Source: Oscarella lobularis
Taxonomy: Eukaryota > Porifera > Homoscleromorpha > Homosclerophorida > Oscarellidae
Length of the DNA stretch: 64,000 nt
Direction of reading: 5' to 3'
Assembly: GCF_947507565.1 (NCBI RefSeq)
Contig: NC_089179.1
Span: 2,125,747 to 2,189,746, forward strand
Under the pieces are notes generated by a model. The model was not told the DNA's origin, did no database searches, and worked only from the letters and a program-made list of their open reading frames with translations. Both the position numbers and the translations under genes were made by a program. Each line of letters opens with the position of its first letter. Position 1 is the first letter of the stretch. Shown here piece after piece: positions 11,101-20,759 of the stretch.

Positions 11101-11320
11101 TCATACCAGTCGAGGATGTTTGCCAACGTTTTGTTAGCACTAACCCTAGAAGGATGTTCGCTAAATCCCTTTTCGATGAGCAAAAATAAAACAATTAATT
11201 ATAAACCTTGTTTTTGTGGGCGTGGCTGTCCTGAAAATGGGCGTGGTCAAAAATTTTTTCGCGCGCGAAGTGCGCGAAAAATTACAACCCCCCTTTGTGT
11301 CATTTCTAGATCCGCGCCTG
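8142..11320 (+). mobile_element. hAT transposon with a ZMYM/DUF4371-type transposase
   Basis: The left end CATTAGCGGATCCAGAGG and the right end (read inward CAGGCGCGGATCTAGAAA) are imperfect inverted repeats close to the CAGGGGCGGATCCAG termini of this hAT group. The G/C tracts just inside both ends (GGGGGGTT and AACCCCCCC) also mirror each other. Both ends are flanked by ACACC, shorter than the usual 8-bp duplication. The element is about 3.2 kb and carries one transposase gene with two frameshifts. A leader frame at 8360-8515 may be a 5' exon. Confidence 0.8.
8808..11189 (+). pseudogene. hAT transposase
   Basis: The protein begins MTDSESSEPGD. A TTF-type zinc finger region (WLVYSRRLKGGLCKSCILFP) is followed by the DUF4371/RNase H-like core: VIADEATDAHA (first Asp), GQAYDGAAVMSS (second Asp), the hAT-specific THCYRHCLNLS and KTRWAERH. 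The C-terminal dimerisation part reads ISSAEAERSFSLLRRLK and holds the catalytic Glu. The frame shifts near 10430 (after LQKRDQD) and again near 10725 (before LVPVIIADSQL), so three blocks of 543, about 104 and 126 codons must be joined. Length and motif order are those of a full-length family member. Confidence 0.85.
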
Positions 11321-11667
11321 ACACCAGGTATGGTCTTCTTGTTTTGGAGATCGGATTTCAATAGGCGGAATCAACGGTCTCTTGCATTCTTTGTCATTGC
11401 CCCACGCCTATCGTACCTTTTTCGTTGTCGTGAAAGATTAGTCATCCGACATTGCGCTTCTGAACGGCTGGATGATCGAGAAACACGCGCATGCTCCGTG
11501 CGGGGAGGGATCAGATAATATCAGTACAACTGAAGTAGAATCGGCGGCGTAGATGAGACTAAAGAGGAGCCTATCGCCGACTGCTGTAACGTGAATATAT
11601 TTAATAACACGTAGGACAAAAATACGCGCGCTACAAGCACAGGAAGTCTGTAGATCTCTGTGAGTGT
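11321..11667. other. No gene recognised
   Basis: Sequence between the hAT right end and the stop of the acidic repeat gene; it may include the 3' untranslated region of that gene. No domain or RNA gene could be seen. Confidence 0.3.
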
Positions 11668-12765
11668 CTACTGCGTCTTCTTCAATTTCCGCCTCTGTTG
11701 CCGCGTCCTCTTCCGCTGTCGCTTCTTTCGGCTAGGCGTGTCTTTGCCAATGAAAGGTATCCTTTTGAGGTAGCACTCCCTCTTCTTCGGCTTGGCCTTG
11801 CGCTCGTCGCGATGCTCGTCGGCTTTGGACTCGTCGGCGTCGCAGTCGCGATGCTCGTCGCTTTCGGCTTCGTCCTCGTCGCGATGCTCGTCGGCTTCGG
11901 ACTCGTCGGCCTTGCCGTCGGCCGCGTCGTCGGTCTCGTCGTCGCGATTCTTGTCACTTTCGGCTTCGGCCTCGTCGTCGCGATGCTCTTCGGCCTCGTC
12001 GTAGCGATCCTCGTGGCTTTCGGCTTCGTCCTCGTCGTCGCGATGCTCTTCGGCCTTGTCGTCGCGATGCTCTTCGGCTTCGGACTCGTCGGCCTTTGCT
12101 GTCGGCCGCGTCGTCGGTCTCGTCGTCGCGATTCTTGTTGCTTTCGGCTTCGGCCTCGTCGTCGCGATTCTCTTCGGCCTCGTCGTAGCGATGCTCTTCG
12201 GCCTCGTCGTAGCGATGCTCTTCGGCCTCGGCGTCGGCCTGGTCGTCGCGACGCTCGCTGTCGGCCTCGTCGAACCAGTCGCAAATCTCGTCGCTGCCGG
12301 CTTCGGACTCGTCGTCGGACGAGTCGGTCTCGTCGTAGGCTAATTCCAGAAGCTTCTCGACGAGGGTTCTGGCGTTCCTCGACCGGAGGAGGCGAGCCAG
12401 TACCTTTTCGACTTCATTGCGAAATCGCTTCCTCTCGGCGTAAAGTAGGCGAGATCTACTTTTCTCTTTATTAACCTGGGGGAAGAAATCGCGCAGAGTA
12501 CTCACCACATCCTGTTTTGAAGCCTTTTTATCTGACAGGCAACACTTTTTAGGTAGGACCTCAGTTCCTTTTGGCTGTACTTCGAGAGCTCTCGCCTTAG
12601 CATGACTTGAAAAAGTTGACGTCGATATGATCCTGTGACACAGTGCAATGGCCTTTTCAAGGACTCCGGTTCGCGTGCACGTCTCGTGTTTGTCAACGCC
12701 CACCGCCCAAAGGCATACACACGCACACTCTTCTTTGGGATCATACCAATCATTCAGCTCTGCTT
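11668..12765 (-). CDS. Acidic/basic tandem-repeat protein, unknown function
   Basis: The reverse-strand frame opens near 12765 (DWYDPKEECACVCLWAVG), passes a basic helical region (RSRLLYAERKRFRNEVEKVL), then a long acidic array of units such as DDEAEEHR and EAESDKNRDD, and ends in a lysine/arginine tail (KKRQRKRTRQQRRKLKK) with a stop at 11668-11670. A one-base expansion of an A run (T run at 12095-12097 on the plus strand) shifts the annotated frame; ignoring it restores the acidic register on both sides. A candidate 30-bp GTGAGT...CCCCCAG intron near 12490 is in phase, so splicing or retention would both keep the frame. I do not recognise the protein. Confidence 0.5.
11780..12260. repeat. 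Coding minisatellite (codon-phased, CTCGTCG-rich)
   Basis: Imperfect units of roughly 24-45 bp built from GCGATGCTC, TTCGGC and CTCGTCGTCGC encode DDEAEEHR-like peptides on the reverse strand. The other five frames also stay open, which explains several long shadow ORFs. Confidence 0.85.
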
Positions 12766-13054
12766 CCGCTCAAACGTCGTCTCATAGAAGGGAAATTCCG
12801 GCCACTCCCACATAAGCCGATAGCGACGAACGCCATCATAGATCTACAAGAGAAGAGACAAAATGCATTTCTCAAAAAAGTATTACGCGATCACGACACT
12901 GAAATAGCCGCGCAGAGTAGCGGATCAGCGCTTTTCGCCGACCTCATGACACGTGTACGCCCTCCCCGGATATAAATCTGCCAAAGGCGATAACGAGCGT
13001 AAAGTGTACCTCCTAACGCCCACCCGATCTGCCCCAGGTGCATGCCTTTCTTGG

Positions 13055-13560
13055 AGGTCATACAGTGCGCCCACGCATAAGCTTCCCACGTGACTCTTGG
13101 TAGGAATCGCCGCGTCATTCAAATGTCATAGAACTTGTATTCTTTGCGGCGGTTTCAGGCGCATAAGGAATACTTACTCTAACCTTTCGCGTGATTCCGT
13201 TCGATTCCGGAAATGCACGTTTACACGTTTTCTTCCTTCGTTCTCTTTGACACTACTCGATGTCGTCTGCGAAATAGCATCTATTTCTTCCTTCCTAAAG
13301 ATTGGTCAAGCCGATTTTCGTTCCGTTCTTTCTTTCGTCTTCCATTTCGCTTCGAAAATCCGTTGCTATGAGCGTTTCGATACCATTTTCTAGAGTTTAC
13401 GCTCCATTTCGCGATAATCCGCTTGCACGAAAAGACGCGCAAAGGAAAGACGAAGAGATCGGTCGAGCGGATTTTGCTTCCCTGTCTTTGTTCGTCAGAT
13501 ACGGCTCGGAGACGTCTGGCCGAATGGTCGTCATGGGCGTCGCCAAAAAATCTTAGCGCG
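13055..13560. repeat. Dispersed repeat, copy 1 (upstream of the HIRAN gene)
   Basis: Shares ordered blocks with 61665-62160: CCCACGCATAAG, ACGTGAC, a CTAAAnATTGGTC block, CGTTGCTAnGnGCGTTT and TTCGCGAT, spaced alike over about 480 bp. It ends just before the HIRAN start codon, so it may carry that gene's promoter. Confidence 0.7.
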
Positions 13561-13581
13561 CCATCTTCGTACATCGAAAAC

Positions 13582-13989
13582 ATGCCCGAATTCACCTTTT
13601 CTTCCGTAGTGAAGGCCGTGAAATTGTACGTCGGGGCCGAAAACGTCGCAAAGAAGGTCCCAGTTGTCTTGGAGTGGGACCAACGCAATCGGTACGACCG
13701 ATACGCCAATTCGGTCATCGCCAAGTGTCGCGGCGTTCTAAAAATGGCTGGGCACCTCACCAAAGAAGACGCGGCGAAACTTGGGCCCTTGTTGCGCAGC
13801 GGGAAGCTTACAGCCGTGGTGTAAGCGCACATTTATCATTCAACATACACTGTGTACTGTAATATCTATGTGGCAGTGAATTTTCAAGTGACCCCTACGC
13901 CACTGAAAGTCGGTCCTACCAGCATCGCGTGGCCGACGTCATAGTAACCGTCATCGGCACCGAAGACGTCGTGGAACATTTTAAAATAT
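13582..13989 (+). CDS. HIRAN-domain protein, partial
   Basis: From ATG 13582 (MPEFTFSSVVKAVKLYVG) the frame carries the HIRAN signature: VPVVLEWDQRNRYDRYANSV, then MAGHLTKEDAAKLGPLLRSG. A clean 68-bp intron (GTAAGC at 13821, TTTTCAAG to 13888) joins it to DPYATESRSYQHRVADVIV. HIRAN domains bind DNA 3' ends or damaged forks in HLTF-type helicases, but no helicase is attached here; small HIRAN-only proteins are multicopy in some invertebrates. The 3' end is unclear; a possible donor lies at 13990 and an acceptor at 14068. Upstream sequence belongs to a dispersed repeat, suggesting mobile origin. Confidence 0.65.
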
Positions 13990-14299
13990 GTTTTAAAATT
14001 ATATGTATGCGTTTATCAAAAATATATGTATCAAATAGTACAATTGGCTTTTTTTTGCGAGATCGCAGGTTGGGTCCCAGAACGCCACCATATGCTCAGG
14101 AATCAAACCTGACCATTCCCCGTCCGCTGATACGAGAGTCAATGGAACTGCGTAAAGCAGTATCTCTAACAAAACGAACAAATGGAAATTAATAATTTGA
14201 ATCTAACCTCAAAACTCGACGGTGTCACTTATACTTCTTCAGTGCTTCTTTGACTTCATTTACGGCCGATATTCCATTCCTATAAATTTCAACTTACTC

Positions 14300-14640
14300 G
14301 CGCACTTTTCTCAAAAATTTGCGAATTCTATCTAAGGGGACGGCATCCAGAGCTGGTTCACGTTTGCTTGAAGTCCGGTGATGGAGTAGTTGCATAGTCG
14401 TCGCGTTTCTCGTTTGGCCTCCGCCCATATTTGCTCGATGGGATTGCACTCGCATTGGAATTTCGGTATGATGTCCGGCGTCTCTGGCAATCTTCTCCAC
14501 AAGTGATAGTTCTGATGCAAAATCCGGGTGACAATTCTTTGACCATGGCCTTCCTCAACATTCCTTCTGTGCATCGTTGTCGTCGCACCAAGCATTCCTT
14601 TAGTCCAATGTTCTCTCCGCTAGAATTTGTCATTGAAAAA
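14300..14640 (-). pseudogene. DDE transposase C-terminal remnant (IS630/Tc1-like)
   Basis: Reverse-strand frames give IIPKFQCECNPIEQIWAEAK and RRLCNYSITGLQANV, matching the last part of a DDE family in which the motif reads YPKxHCELNFIE and the Glu is catalytic. The preceding KECLVRRQRC region lies in a different frame, so the piece is broken near 14550. The catalytic Asp residues are not present. Confidence 0.6.
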
Positions 14641-14850
14641 AATTGACCCTCCCACTCAGTATCCCTCATAATTGGTGTGTTTTCCCCCCGGCTTAACTAT
14701 CATGCGGTTTGCGTTTAGTGCGTCACTAGCTCGTTTGCCCGCGCTACGCGCGGGCGTTACTTCCTGTTGCTTTTTCGTGTGGGTAGTTTTTTGAGTTCGA
14801 TTAGCGTTATATCATAGATAAAATAGAGAGAGGGATTGGCAACTAGCACT

Positions 14851-14860
14851 GTCACGTGAC
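14851..14860. promoter_or_regulatory. E-box GTCACGTGAC upstream of family A gene
   Basis: A perfect palindromic GTCACGTGAC lies 31 bp before the ATG at 14892. The paralogue at 47308 has TATCACGTGAG at a similar distance, with a shared GAGATTGGCAACT-like block before it. Confidence 0.45.
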
Positions 14861-14891
14861 CCTTAGTAAATCGATGTGTGTCTCCGTCGCT

Positions 14892-15871
14892 ATGGAGGAC
14901 TTCGAAGCCGCTCTAGACGTCTTTCTAAACAAAGCCGTTACTACGACACCTTCTACCCGTTATTCTAACGCGTTAAGGATTGCCGAGCAGCTGCGAAAAG
15001 CCGTGAGAAGAGCCGAATTCATTCCGCCGGTTACAAGCATCGTTTCACTTATCGACGAATGCTTAAAAAAGGCAAAATCGGTTACCTCCGTTGGAATTCA
15101 GCGGCAGAAAGCGTCCTTTTTGTCCAAGAGGTTTCTTTGACTGTGTTGCCCCTCTATTGGGAGACACTCTTGAATAGCATCAGCACGGACAGCACCGATT
15201 CAAGCGATCCCCTTTTGCCGCAGTCAATAAACGACTTTCTTTTTGAACGCGCTTTCTCTCGCCAGTTCGCGGGAAAAGGGATCGATTCCAGTAGTGGACA
15301 TACCAGTAATATTGACATGACGACGGACGAGTTGAACGCTTTGCGCTACATGTGCGGCTACATTCCTTACAAGCTGCTGCGCAAATTTTCTTCGTCGGGG
15401 AAGCCAAAGAGTAAAGATTACTGCATCGTGCTCGAGCAACTTAGAGATGAATCCTCTTCGAAGTCCGCTGACGACGATGTTATCGAACTTGACTCCAGAG
15501 CATGGCTTCGTCGCGTCAGTAGAGGTTACCTATTTGAGGTTAGCGATGCCGCATTTGAATTCTTCAAGGCTATTGAGAAACGTGTTCACCACCTTCTACC
15601 AGCAATGCTTCTTAGAAAAGAAGGAATTGTTGATTCTGTGAAAAAGGAAATTTTAGGAGATGAGGTTGTGAAGGGTTACTGGAGTGACTCAACAAATGAA
15701 GCAGATTGCAGCGTACGAGATGAGCTGCTGATAGACATTGTTTCTCTTTATGTTACAATTCGCGGATTTTCTCTTGCTGCCAGTTGGTTAGAACAATACA
15801 AGCGAGAAAAAAGTGTTAGAGTTGCAAAGAGTAAAGCTCTTAGAAAGTCTATTAATAAAGGTGATCAATAG
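14892..15871 (+). CDS. Family A protein, copy 1 (uncharacterised, multicopy)
   Basis: The gene begins MEDFEAALDVFLNKAVTTTP and carries VTSIVSLIDECLKKA, LTVLPLYWETLLN, the conserved ELNALRYMCGYIPYKLLRKF and a C-terminal VTIRGFSLAASWLEQYKREK followed by a basic tail and a TAG/TAA end. A one-base shift in a T run near 15115 separates the first 80 codons from the rest, and the paralogue at 47308 shows which register is right. No catalytic motif is visible. I believe similar ALRYxxGY/SWLEQYKxE proteins occur in sponges and corals, without assigned function. About 320 residues in all; no introns are needed. Confidence 0.6.
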
Positions 15872-15909
15872 TGTACATGGGATGTTTCTTCCTACCTCCG
15901 TTTTGAACG

Positions 15910-16645
15910 TCAGAAACGCCTAGTTTGACGCTTTGGAAGAGGCGTGCCATCAATCTTTTCCTCAGGGTATTGAAGCCTTTTTCGGCTCGAATTTCCTCTT
16001 ACAGGTATAAGAGCAGATGATCCCTGTTGCTTCAATGACATAGAATTTGTCAGGACCTGCTGGACAGAAGGATTCTCTGATCTTCCTCCTCTTGCTCTCT
16101 GCTGTCCAAAATAATTTTCAATGGGATCATGGTTCAAGTTGCCACTTAGGATGAAACATTGATTCGACCCCTCTACCGTAAAGAAATACTTCACTAAATC
16201 CACGAAGGAGCAAACTAAATAATGCAATGCATTAATATTTATTACTGCAAGTATCTAAAAGCGCTTGCCGGAAATGTGCAAGCCCTCCAGTGTCTCTCTG
16301 CTCAGCTGCCGCAGAGCTACCTCGCCTTTAGACAGCATAGGAACTGACTCAATTTCAGCCTGCCATTCACGCAAATATCCGAGAAAGTCAGTCTTCAGGA
16401 ACTGCAAAGGAAAAAAGATATATCTTTTCTATACGTATAAATAATATTACAACGCAATATGTACATACCGTCAGACGCTCGTCATTAGGACTAGTGTACC
16501 CTCGCCGATCAGGCTTTTCTGCCTTTAGTGATCGCGCATTCATGCAATCAAACATTTTATCGAATATGCGAATAAACTTGGCCGTTTCTTCGGATCCCTC
16601 AATTTTGAAATATTCCAGAGCGTTAGCGACACTTCCACTTAGAAC
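15910..16645 (-). CDS. P-element-like (THAP9-type) transposase, 3' exons
   Basis: Three reverse-strand exons with splice signals: 16645-16469 (SVANALEYFKIEGSEETAKF, MFDCMNARS), 16401-16269 (FLKTDFLGYLREWQAEIES) and 16214-15910 (NLNHDPIENYFGQQRARGG, SALIPVRGNSS, stop at 15910). The LNxDPxENxFGxxR motif is characteristic of P/THAP9 transposases. Introns are 67 and 54 bp; the second seems to use a GC donor (G-GCAAGC). Exons upstream of 16646 are lost next to the minisatellite at 16757, so the THAP domain and first catalytic residues are missing. No stop interrupts these exons. Confidence 0.75.
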
Positions 16646-16756
16646 CTATATTACAAATCAAGGTTAGGAAAATATATAAAATACGTAGTAATTTGGGACA
16701 TGTTCTTTACTATGGCACGCCAAACGTAACAGAACCTACGGTAATGTACATTTATT

Positions 16757-17015
16757 AATATGTCGAAGTACTTTATTTATATGCCCAACTACTTCATTTA
16801 TATGCCCAACTACTTTATTTTCATATGTCGAAGTACTTTATTTATATGCCCAACTACTTCATTTATATGCCCAACTACTTTATTTTTATATGTCGAAGTA
16901 CTTTCTTTTCATATGTCGAAGTATTTTATTTATATGCCCAACCACTTTATTTTTATATGTCGAAGTACTTCCTTTTTATATGTCGAAGTACTTCATTTAC
17001 ATATGTCGAAGTAAT
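16757..17015. repeat. Minisatellite of two alternating 21-24 bp units
   Basis: Units ATGTCGAAGTACTTTATTT and ATGCCCAACTACTTTATTT alternate about twelve times. Because the unit is close to a multiple of three, all forward frames read as low-complexity peptides (MSKYFIYMPNYFIF), which are not genes. Confidence 0.92.
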
Positions 17016-17439
17016 TTGTTGTCATGCAGAGTGCTTTATTAGAAAGCTACGGGACGATCGTTTGCCACTAAATACGGGATTTATACTTCGCCATATTGTT
17101 TCTCCGTTCGCTTGCTCTTCTACCGTCGATTTCTCCTTTTCTTGCTCAGTAACAGGCTATACAGTCGGTGAGCTTGTGATGAGAGTTGTTTTAGATCATG
17201 GAAAACGACATGACGGAGTTTATTTTGTCGGCTCCTTCAATAGTTAATGAAAGCAGGCGATCTTTGAATTCTTGCCATCCGCCAGCTATTTCGACGTGCC
17301 GTTTTAAAATTGAAAATGCCGTCGCGGTTCTTGGTATGCCAGGATAACTGGTCATTTCTGATGTAACAGAATTATTCAGGCGCATTAGAGAAGAGAAGTG
17401 AGGAGCACACCTTGTCGGGATTGATGCGACGTCTGCGCC

Positions 17440-18095
17440 GATGTCTTGAGGAATGTGAAGAGAAGTGCCATGAGCAACTGGACTTGCTTCAGGAGGCACC
17501 CCGAATGTCGCAAATAGTTCCTAGCAGCCTTGCAGCGGCGGTCACTAGGTCTGTTTGTTGCGATGCCCGTGGCCGGCCATCGCTTCGCATTGAAATGATG
17601 ACTTGAGGCAGTTGTATGAAGTCATGGGCTCATGGACACGGGTATCGTCTACACTGGGTGTGTCCATGCAAACTCTGTGGAGAAGGCGCCAAGAATATGA
17701 CATGCCTATTTGAGCAGAATCATTCTCCTTATTGTCAGACGCGGAGCTGGACGAGGCAATAGGTGACACTTTAGACGTGGCGCCACAGTCCGGCGAAGTA
17801 TATGTCCAAGGTTCCCTTGTTGCTAAGGGAATACGCGTTCAGCGTCAGCGTGTTAGAAATTCGCTTAGAAGAATTGATCCCGTTAACAGATCTCTGCGTC
17901 GATCACAAGTAATCATCCGCCGAAAAAACAGCGTTGCTGGCCCCAAATGCCTTATAGTAGTACTAGACTGTTTGTTTCTCTTGCCTCTACACATATACCA
18001 TTTCTGTAGGCATTTCGACGGCAATCACATACTAATACGTTGGAAAATGGTTATTCACGGCTGTATAGACGGGTACAGTCGACTCATTACGTATT
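17440..18095 (+). pseudogene. Integrase-core (rva_4-like) protein, catalytic half
   Basis: Across frames one reads GRPSLRIEMM, a helix-turn-helix stretch (SSTLGVSMQTLWRRRQEYD), [32 protein letters not shown], and after a short intron [20 protein letters not shown] with YSRLITYL. HxDGxHxLIRW...IHGxIDGxSR is the integrase core signature with its first Asp residues. Breaks: a frame change near 17605, a TGA after YDMPI near 17720, and an extra A near 17948 that removes the NALW tryptophan. It complements the 3' halves at 1825 and 26865, which are separate copies. Confidence 0.65.
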
Positions 18096-18139
18096 TGCCA
18101 GAGTTGCCAAGGATGAAAGGGCGTCGGGCGTGAAATATT

Positions 18140-18235
18140 AAAGCGCAAGCAAAAAAATTTGTGACCACGCCCCCTAAAAAGAGAGTCACGCCCACTCAAA
18201 AGAAAATAGTTAACCACGCTCCCTTAACATAACTA
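18140..18235 (-). repeat. hAT-end-like fragment
   Basis: Read on the reverse strand, GAGTGGGCGTGAC, GGGGGCGTGGTC and AAATTTTTTT follow the same order as the 3' end of the hAT at 11215-11270 (GTGGGCGTGG, ATGGGCGTGGTC, AAAATTTTTT). Probably a leftover transposon end. Confidence 0.4.
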
Positions 18236-18576
18236 TTTTTGTTCTTCACATAAATGTAGTATAATGCATTTAGTAATGATGCATTTAGTCGTAGCAGTGA
18301 TCATTGTTTTTGGTGCTGCTTGTTGTACTATCATCTCTCATTCAGCGAACTGGGAACGTTCGCTGCCGTTCACAAGCTTGTTGATTTTTCTTTGCGCTCG
18401 CTCGAAGTACACTGCCCTCCAGGCAAGATTCAAAAAAGTAATTGTGTCTTTAGGTACGCTGTTCAAAAGGCTGCGGAGCTGTGTTTTCGTACGGCTTGCT
18501 GAAAGATTATGTTTGTCAGCCAGTTCATCATTTGCCTGTCACACCCCTGAGGCGGGTTCGGTCGCTTGAAAACATC

Positions 18577-19489
18577 TCAAGCATAGCAACACCAGACACA
18601 GTTCAAAAAAAGCAAGCTGGCGCCGTTATTCAACGATTGCTTAGCAAGAAGAGGGGAACTCCAGATGACATTGTTCTTAGTCTTCCAACAGGAAATCGAG
18701 GGCAGGTATAGATCATCCAGAAAACGCCTTTTTCTGTCTGGCCCAGCTGGTATAATTGCTGATCCAGAGCTTCGCTCGGTTGAGGATGAACTTGAAGTGT
18801 CAGACTGCTGGCGAGCCATTTGCGACATGCAGCTTTTCTTCCCAATAAACTTTATGCGTTGAATGGGAGCATATGGGACTTCCTTCACCCCAGGCGACAG
18901 CATCCAGTATGCTTTCTTTCCAGTCACCGTGACTGCATCTCTCGCACGCACGCCGGCCTCAATCGCCCACAGTAGAGACGCTACGTGGCTGCACGTCTCT
19001 CCTAGACCAGCCATACAGTTACAGTGGGCGGCAAGACTTTCCTCCAGCCTCCGCAATAACCCACGGCCTCAGAGGCTTTTCGCTCATGCGCTGCGAATGA
19101 TTCACCTAAGAATGAAAGCTGCTGAAGCAAAACTATAACAATTGAGGCATATTTACTTACGCTGTCACGATGCGGTTGTCGTTGCTGGGGAGTTTGTGCA
19201 CTTGGATACCATGTACCCATCTCGCGAGGAACTTTTCGTAGCAATCCATGCTCTTATAGTTAAGTAGTGCTTCACCGGTGTAGGGACTTGGTTTGACGAT
19301 AAGATACATTCCTAGGTGGATGTGGGTGATCCCTGGCCAGGCGTCCACGTCATCAATCCAGTCCGATTGGGCCATTTCGTAAGGGTCTTTGCCCTCCGCG
19401 AACGCTAGTTTTTTGTCGTATCTACGTTGATGTTCCGCTCCTTCAAGGGCAGCCCTATAACCTTTCAGAATCGGCTGGTTTCGTGGCAT
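18577..19489 (-). pseudogene. SWIM zinc-finger protein, N-terminal part of an ISL2EU accessory gene
   Basis: The first exon block (19489-19160) reads WIDDVDAWPGITHIHLGMYL, SPYTGEALLNYKSMDCYEKF and ARWVHGIQV; the second has AAHCNCMAGLGETCSHVASL, the CxC...CxH SWIM finger, then KKAYWMLSPGVKEVPYAPI. This is the N-terminal half of the SWIM-YqaJ proteins found in ISL2EU-type transposons, the part missing from the copy at 4641. A GTAAGT donor near 19160 and an acceptor near 19110 frame a short intron, but the phase is off by one. The nuclease half does not follow. Confidence 0.65.
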
Positions 19490-20700
19490 ACTTCTTGGCT
19501 GTAAAACCCGGATGGCCTGAAGTGGAAGGATCGGTCACTATTTGCTCACGTGAATGCAACCCCTCTATTGAGGACAGACTGCAATACCTGGGTTTTAGAG
19601 AACGATTGACGTCAGTTCGCAGAGAAGCAGCTGTCTCTTCGCCACGACTTCGCCACGATCACCAGACGCAGTCACGTAACTCACTTGCGTCGCTCTAAAA
19701 AATCAATAAATAATTATAGAGTAATATTTAATTGTTGACCTTGCTGGAAGAACCATGTCTTCTGTCAACGTCGTCTCGTCTTCCACTTCCGGGACTCGTC
19801 TGTCTATCCGTCGCACGTTTCTAAAAAAACAATACATAATCAATACATAATTTTTTCATCTAATCCTATTACATTTTTCAAAATGATATCAATGTATCCT
19901 GCTGCGGTCCGATGACTGAACCGGGCAGGCATAATCTGCACCGAACGTCGCCATAGAAACGATAAACAGGAGAGAGGCGCTTTCGGAGAAGGCAGGGAGT
20001 AACCCTAACTACTGCGCATGCGTGTTTGAATCTCCGTTTGATGCTACGCTAGCAGCTAATCGTCAGAGTTCGCTCTCGTCGACGTTGTGAGCGAAAAGCC
20101 TTCACCGACACTCAATCGACGAGAGAATTCGGCGATCTTTCGCCCATCGTCGCTCTCACGTGGCCGCATTGAGGTATGCAGATTTTGCTCCGTAATCGCG
20201 CGTCGACGAGGCGAAAAAGCCTCGAAGCTCGCGTGCGCGAATCGATTCCCCCGAGGATGATGGGAACGGCACACTCCCAAACGATCGTTCTCGCACACCT
20301 GCGCAAATTCGAAGCGTCCTGTCGCCATTCACTATTTTCTTTTCGAACAGAACCTCTCATCGTCTCCCAATGTCCGCAACAGCGTTCTTGTACGTCATCG
20401 AAACGGTCGTTCTCGCCGAACAGCGACAAAACCACGGTGAGTACGAACATTCGCGTAGTGGGCTCCAAAGAATTGCGGCGTTCGTTTCGCGCGCGCGAAC
20501 GCCACGCGCGAACGCTCCTGCCTCGCGGCAAAACGACGCCCTACGCACCGTACGCGCTCGTCTTATCGATCGTAAACGATTGGTTCTTGCTACGTCTTCG
20601 ACGGCCCCTGTCTAAATCCGCTCCAATATTCGATTTACGTTTGTTTGGCACCGCCAATTCGACCGTTATTACTCGCCAACTACATTAAATTTAGCTTCGC
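19490..20700. other. No gene recognised; GC-rich with one exon-like stretch
   Basis: Long frames on both strands at 20056-20690 come from CpG-rich sequence and contradict one another. A frame starting at 20370 (MSATAFLYVIETVV) ends at a good GTGAGT donor at 20438, so a short first exon is possible. Nothing matches a family I know. Confidence 0.25.
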
Positions 20701-20713
20701 GATAGCCTCGGAC

Positions 20714-20755
20714 CCAGGCCTCTCCCACGAACCTTGTCACCGGGGAGAGGCCTGG
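20714..20755. repeat. Hairpin CCAGGCCTCTCCC / GGGAGAGGCCTGG
   Basis: A perfect 13-bp inverted repeat with a 15-16 bp loop. It could be one end of a transposon or a terminator-like fold; no partner was found. Confidence 0.6.
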
Positions 20756-20759
20756 TACC

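Noticed and set aside
16760-17247. Two long plus-strand ORFs rich in Tyr/Phe/Ile
   Set aside because: They are translations of a minisatellite and its flank; no start context or domain.
20370-20438. First exon of a conserved cellular gene (SRP68-like wording)
   Set aside because: Only a few residues suggest it and no following exon could be found.
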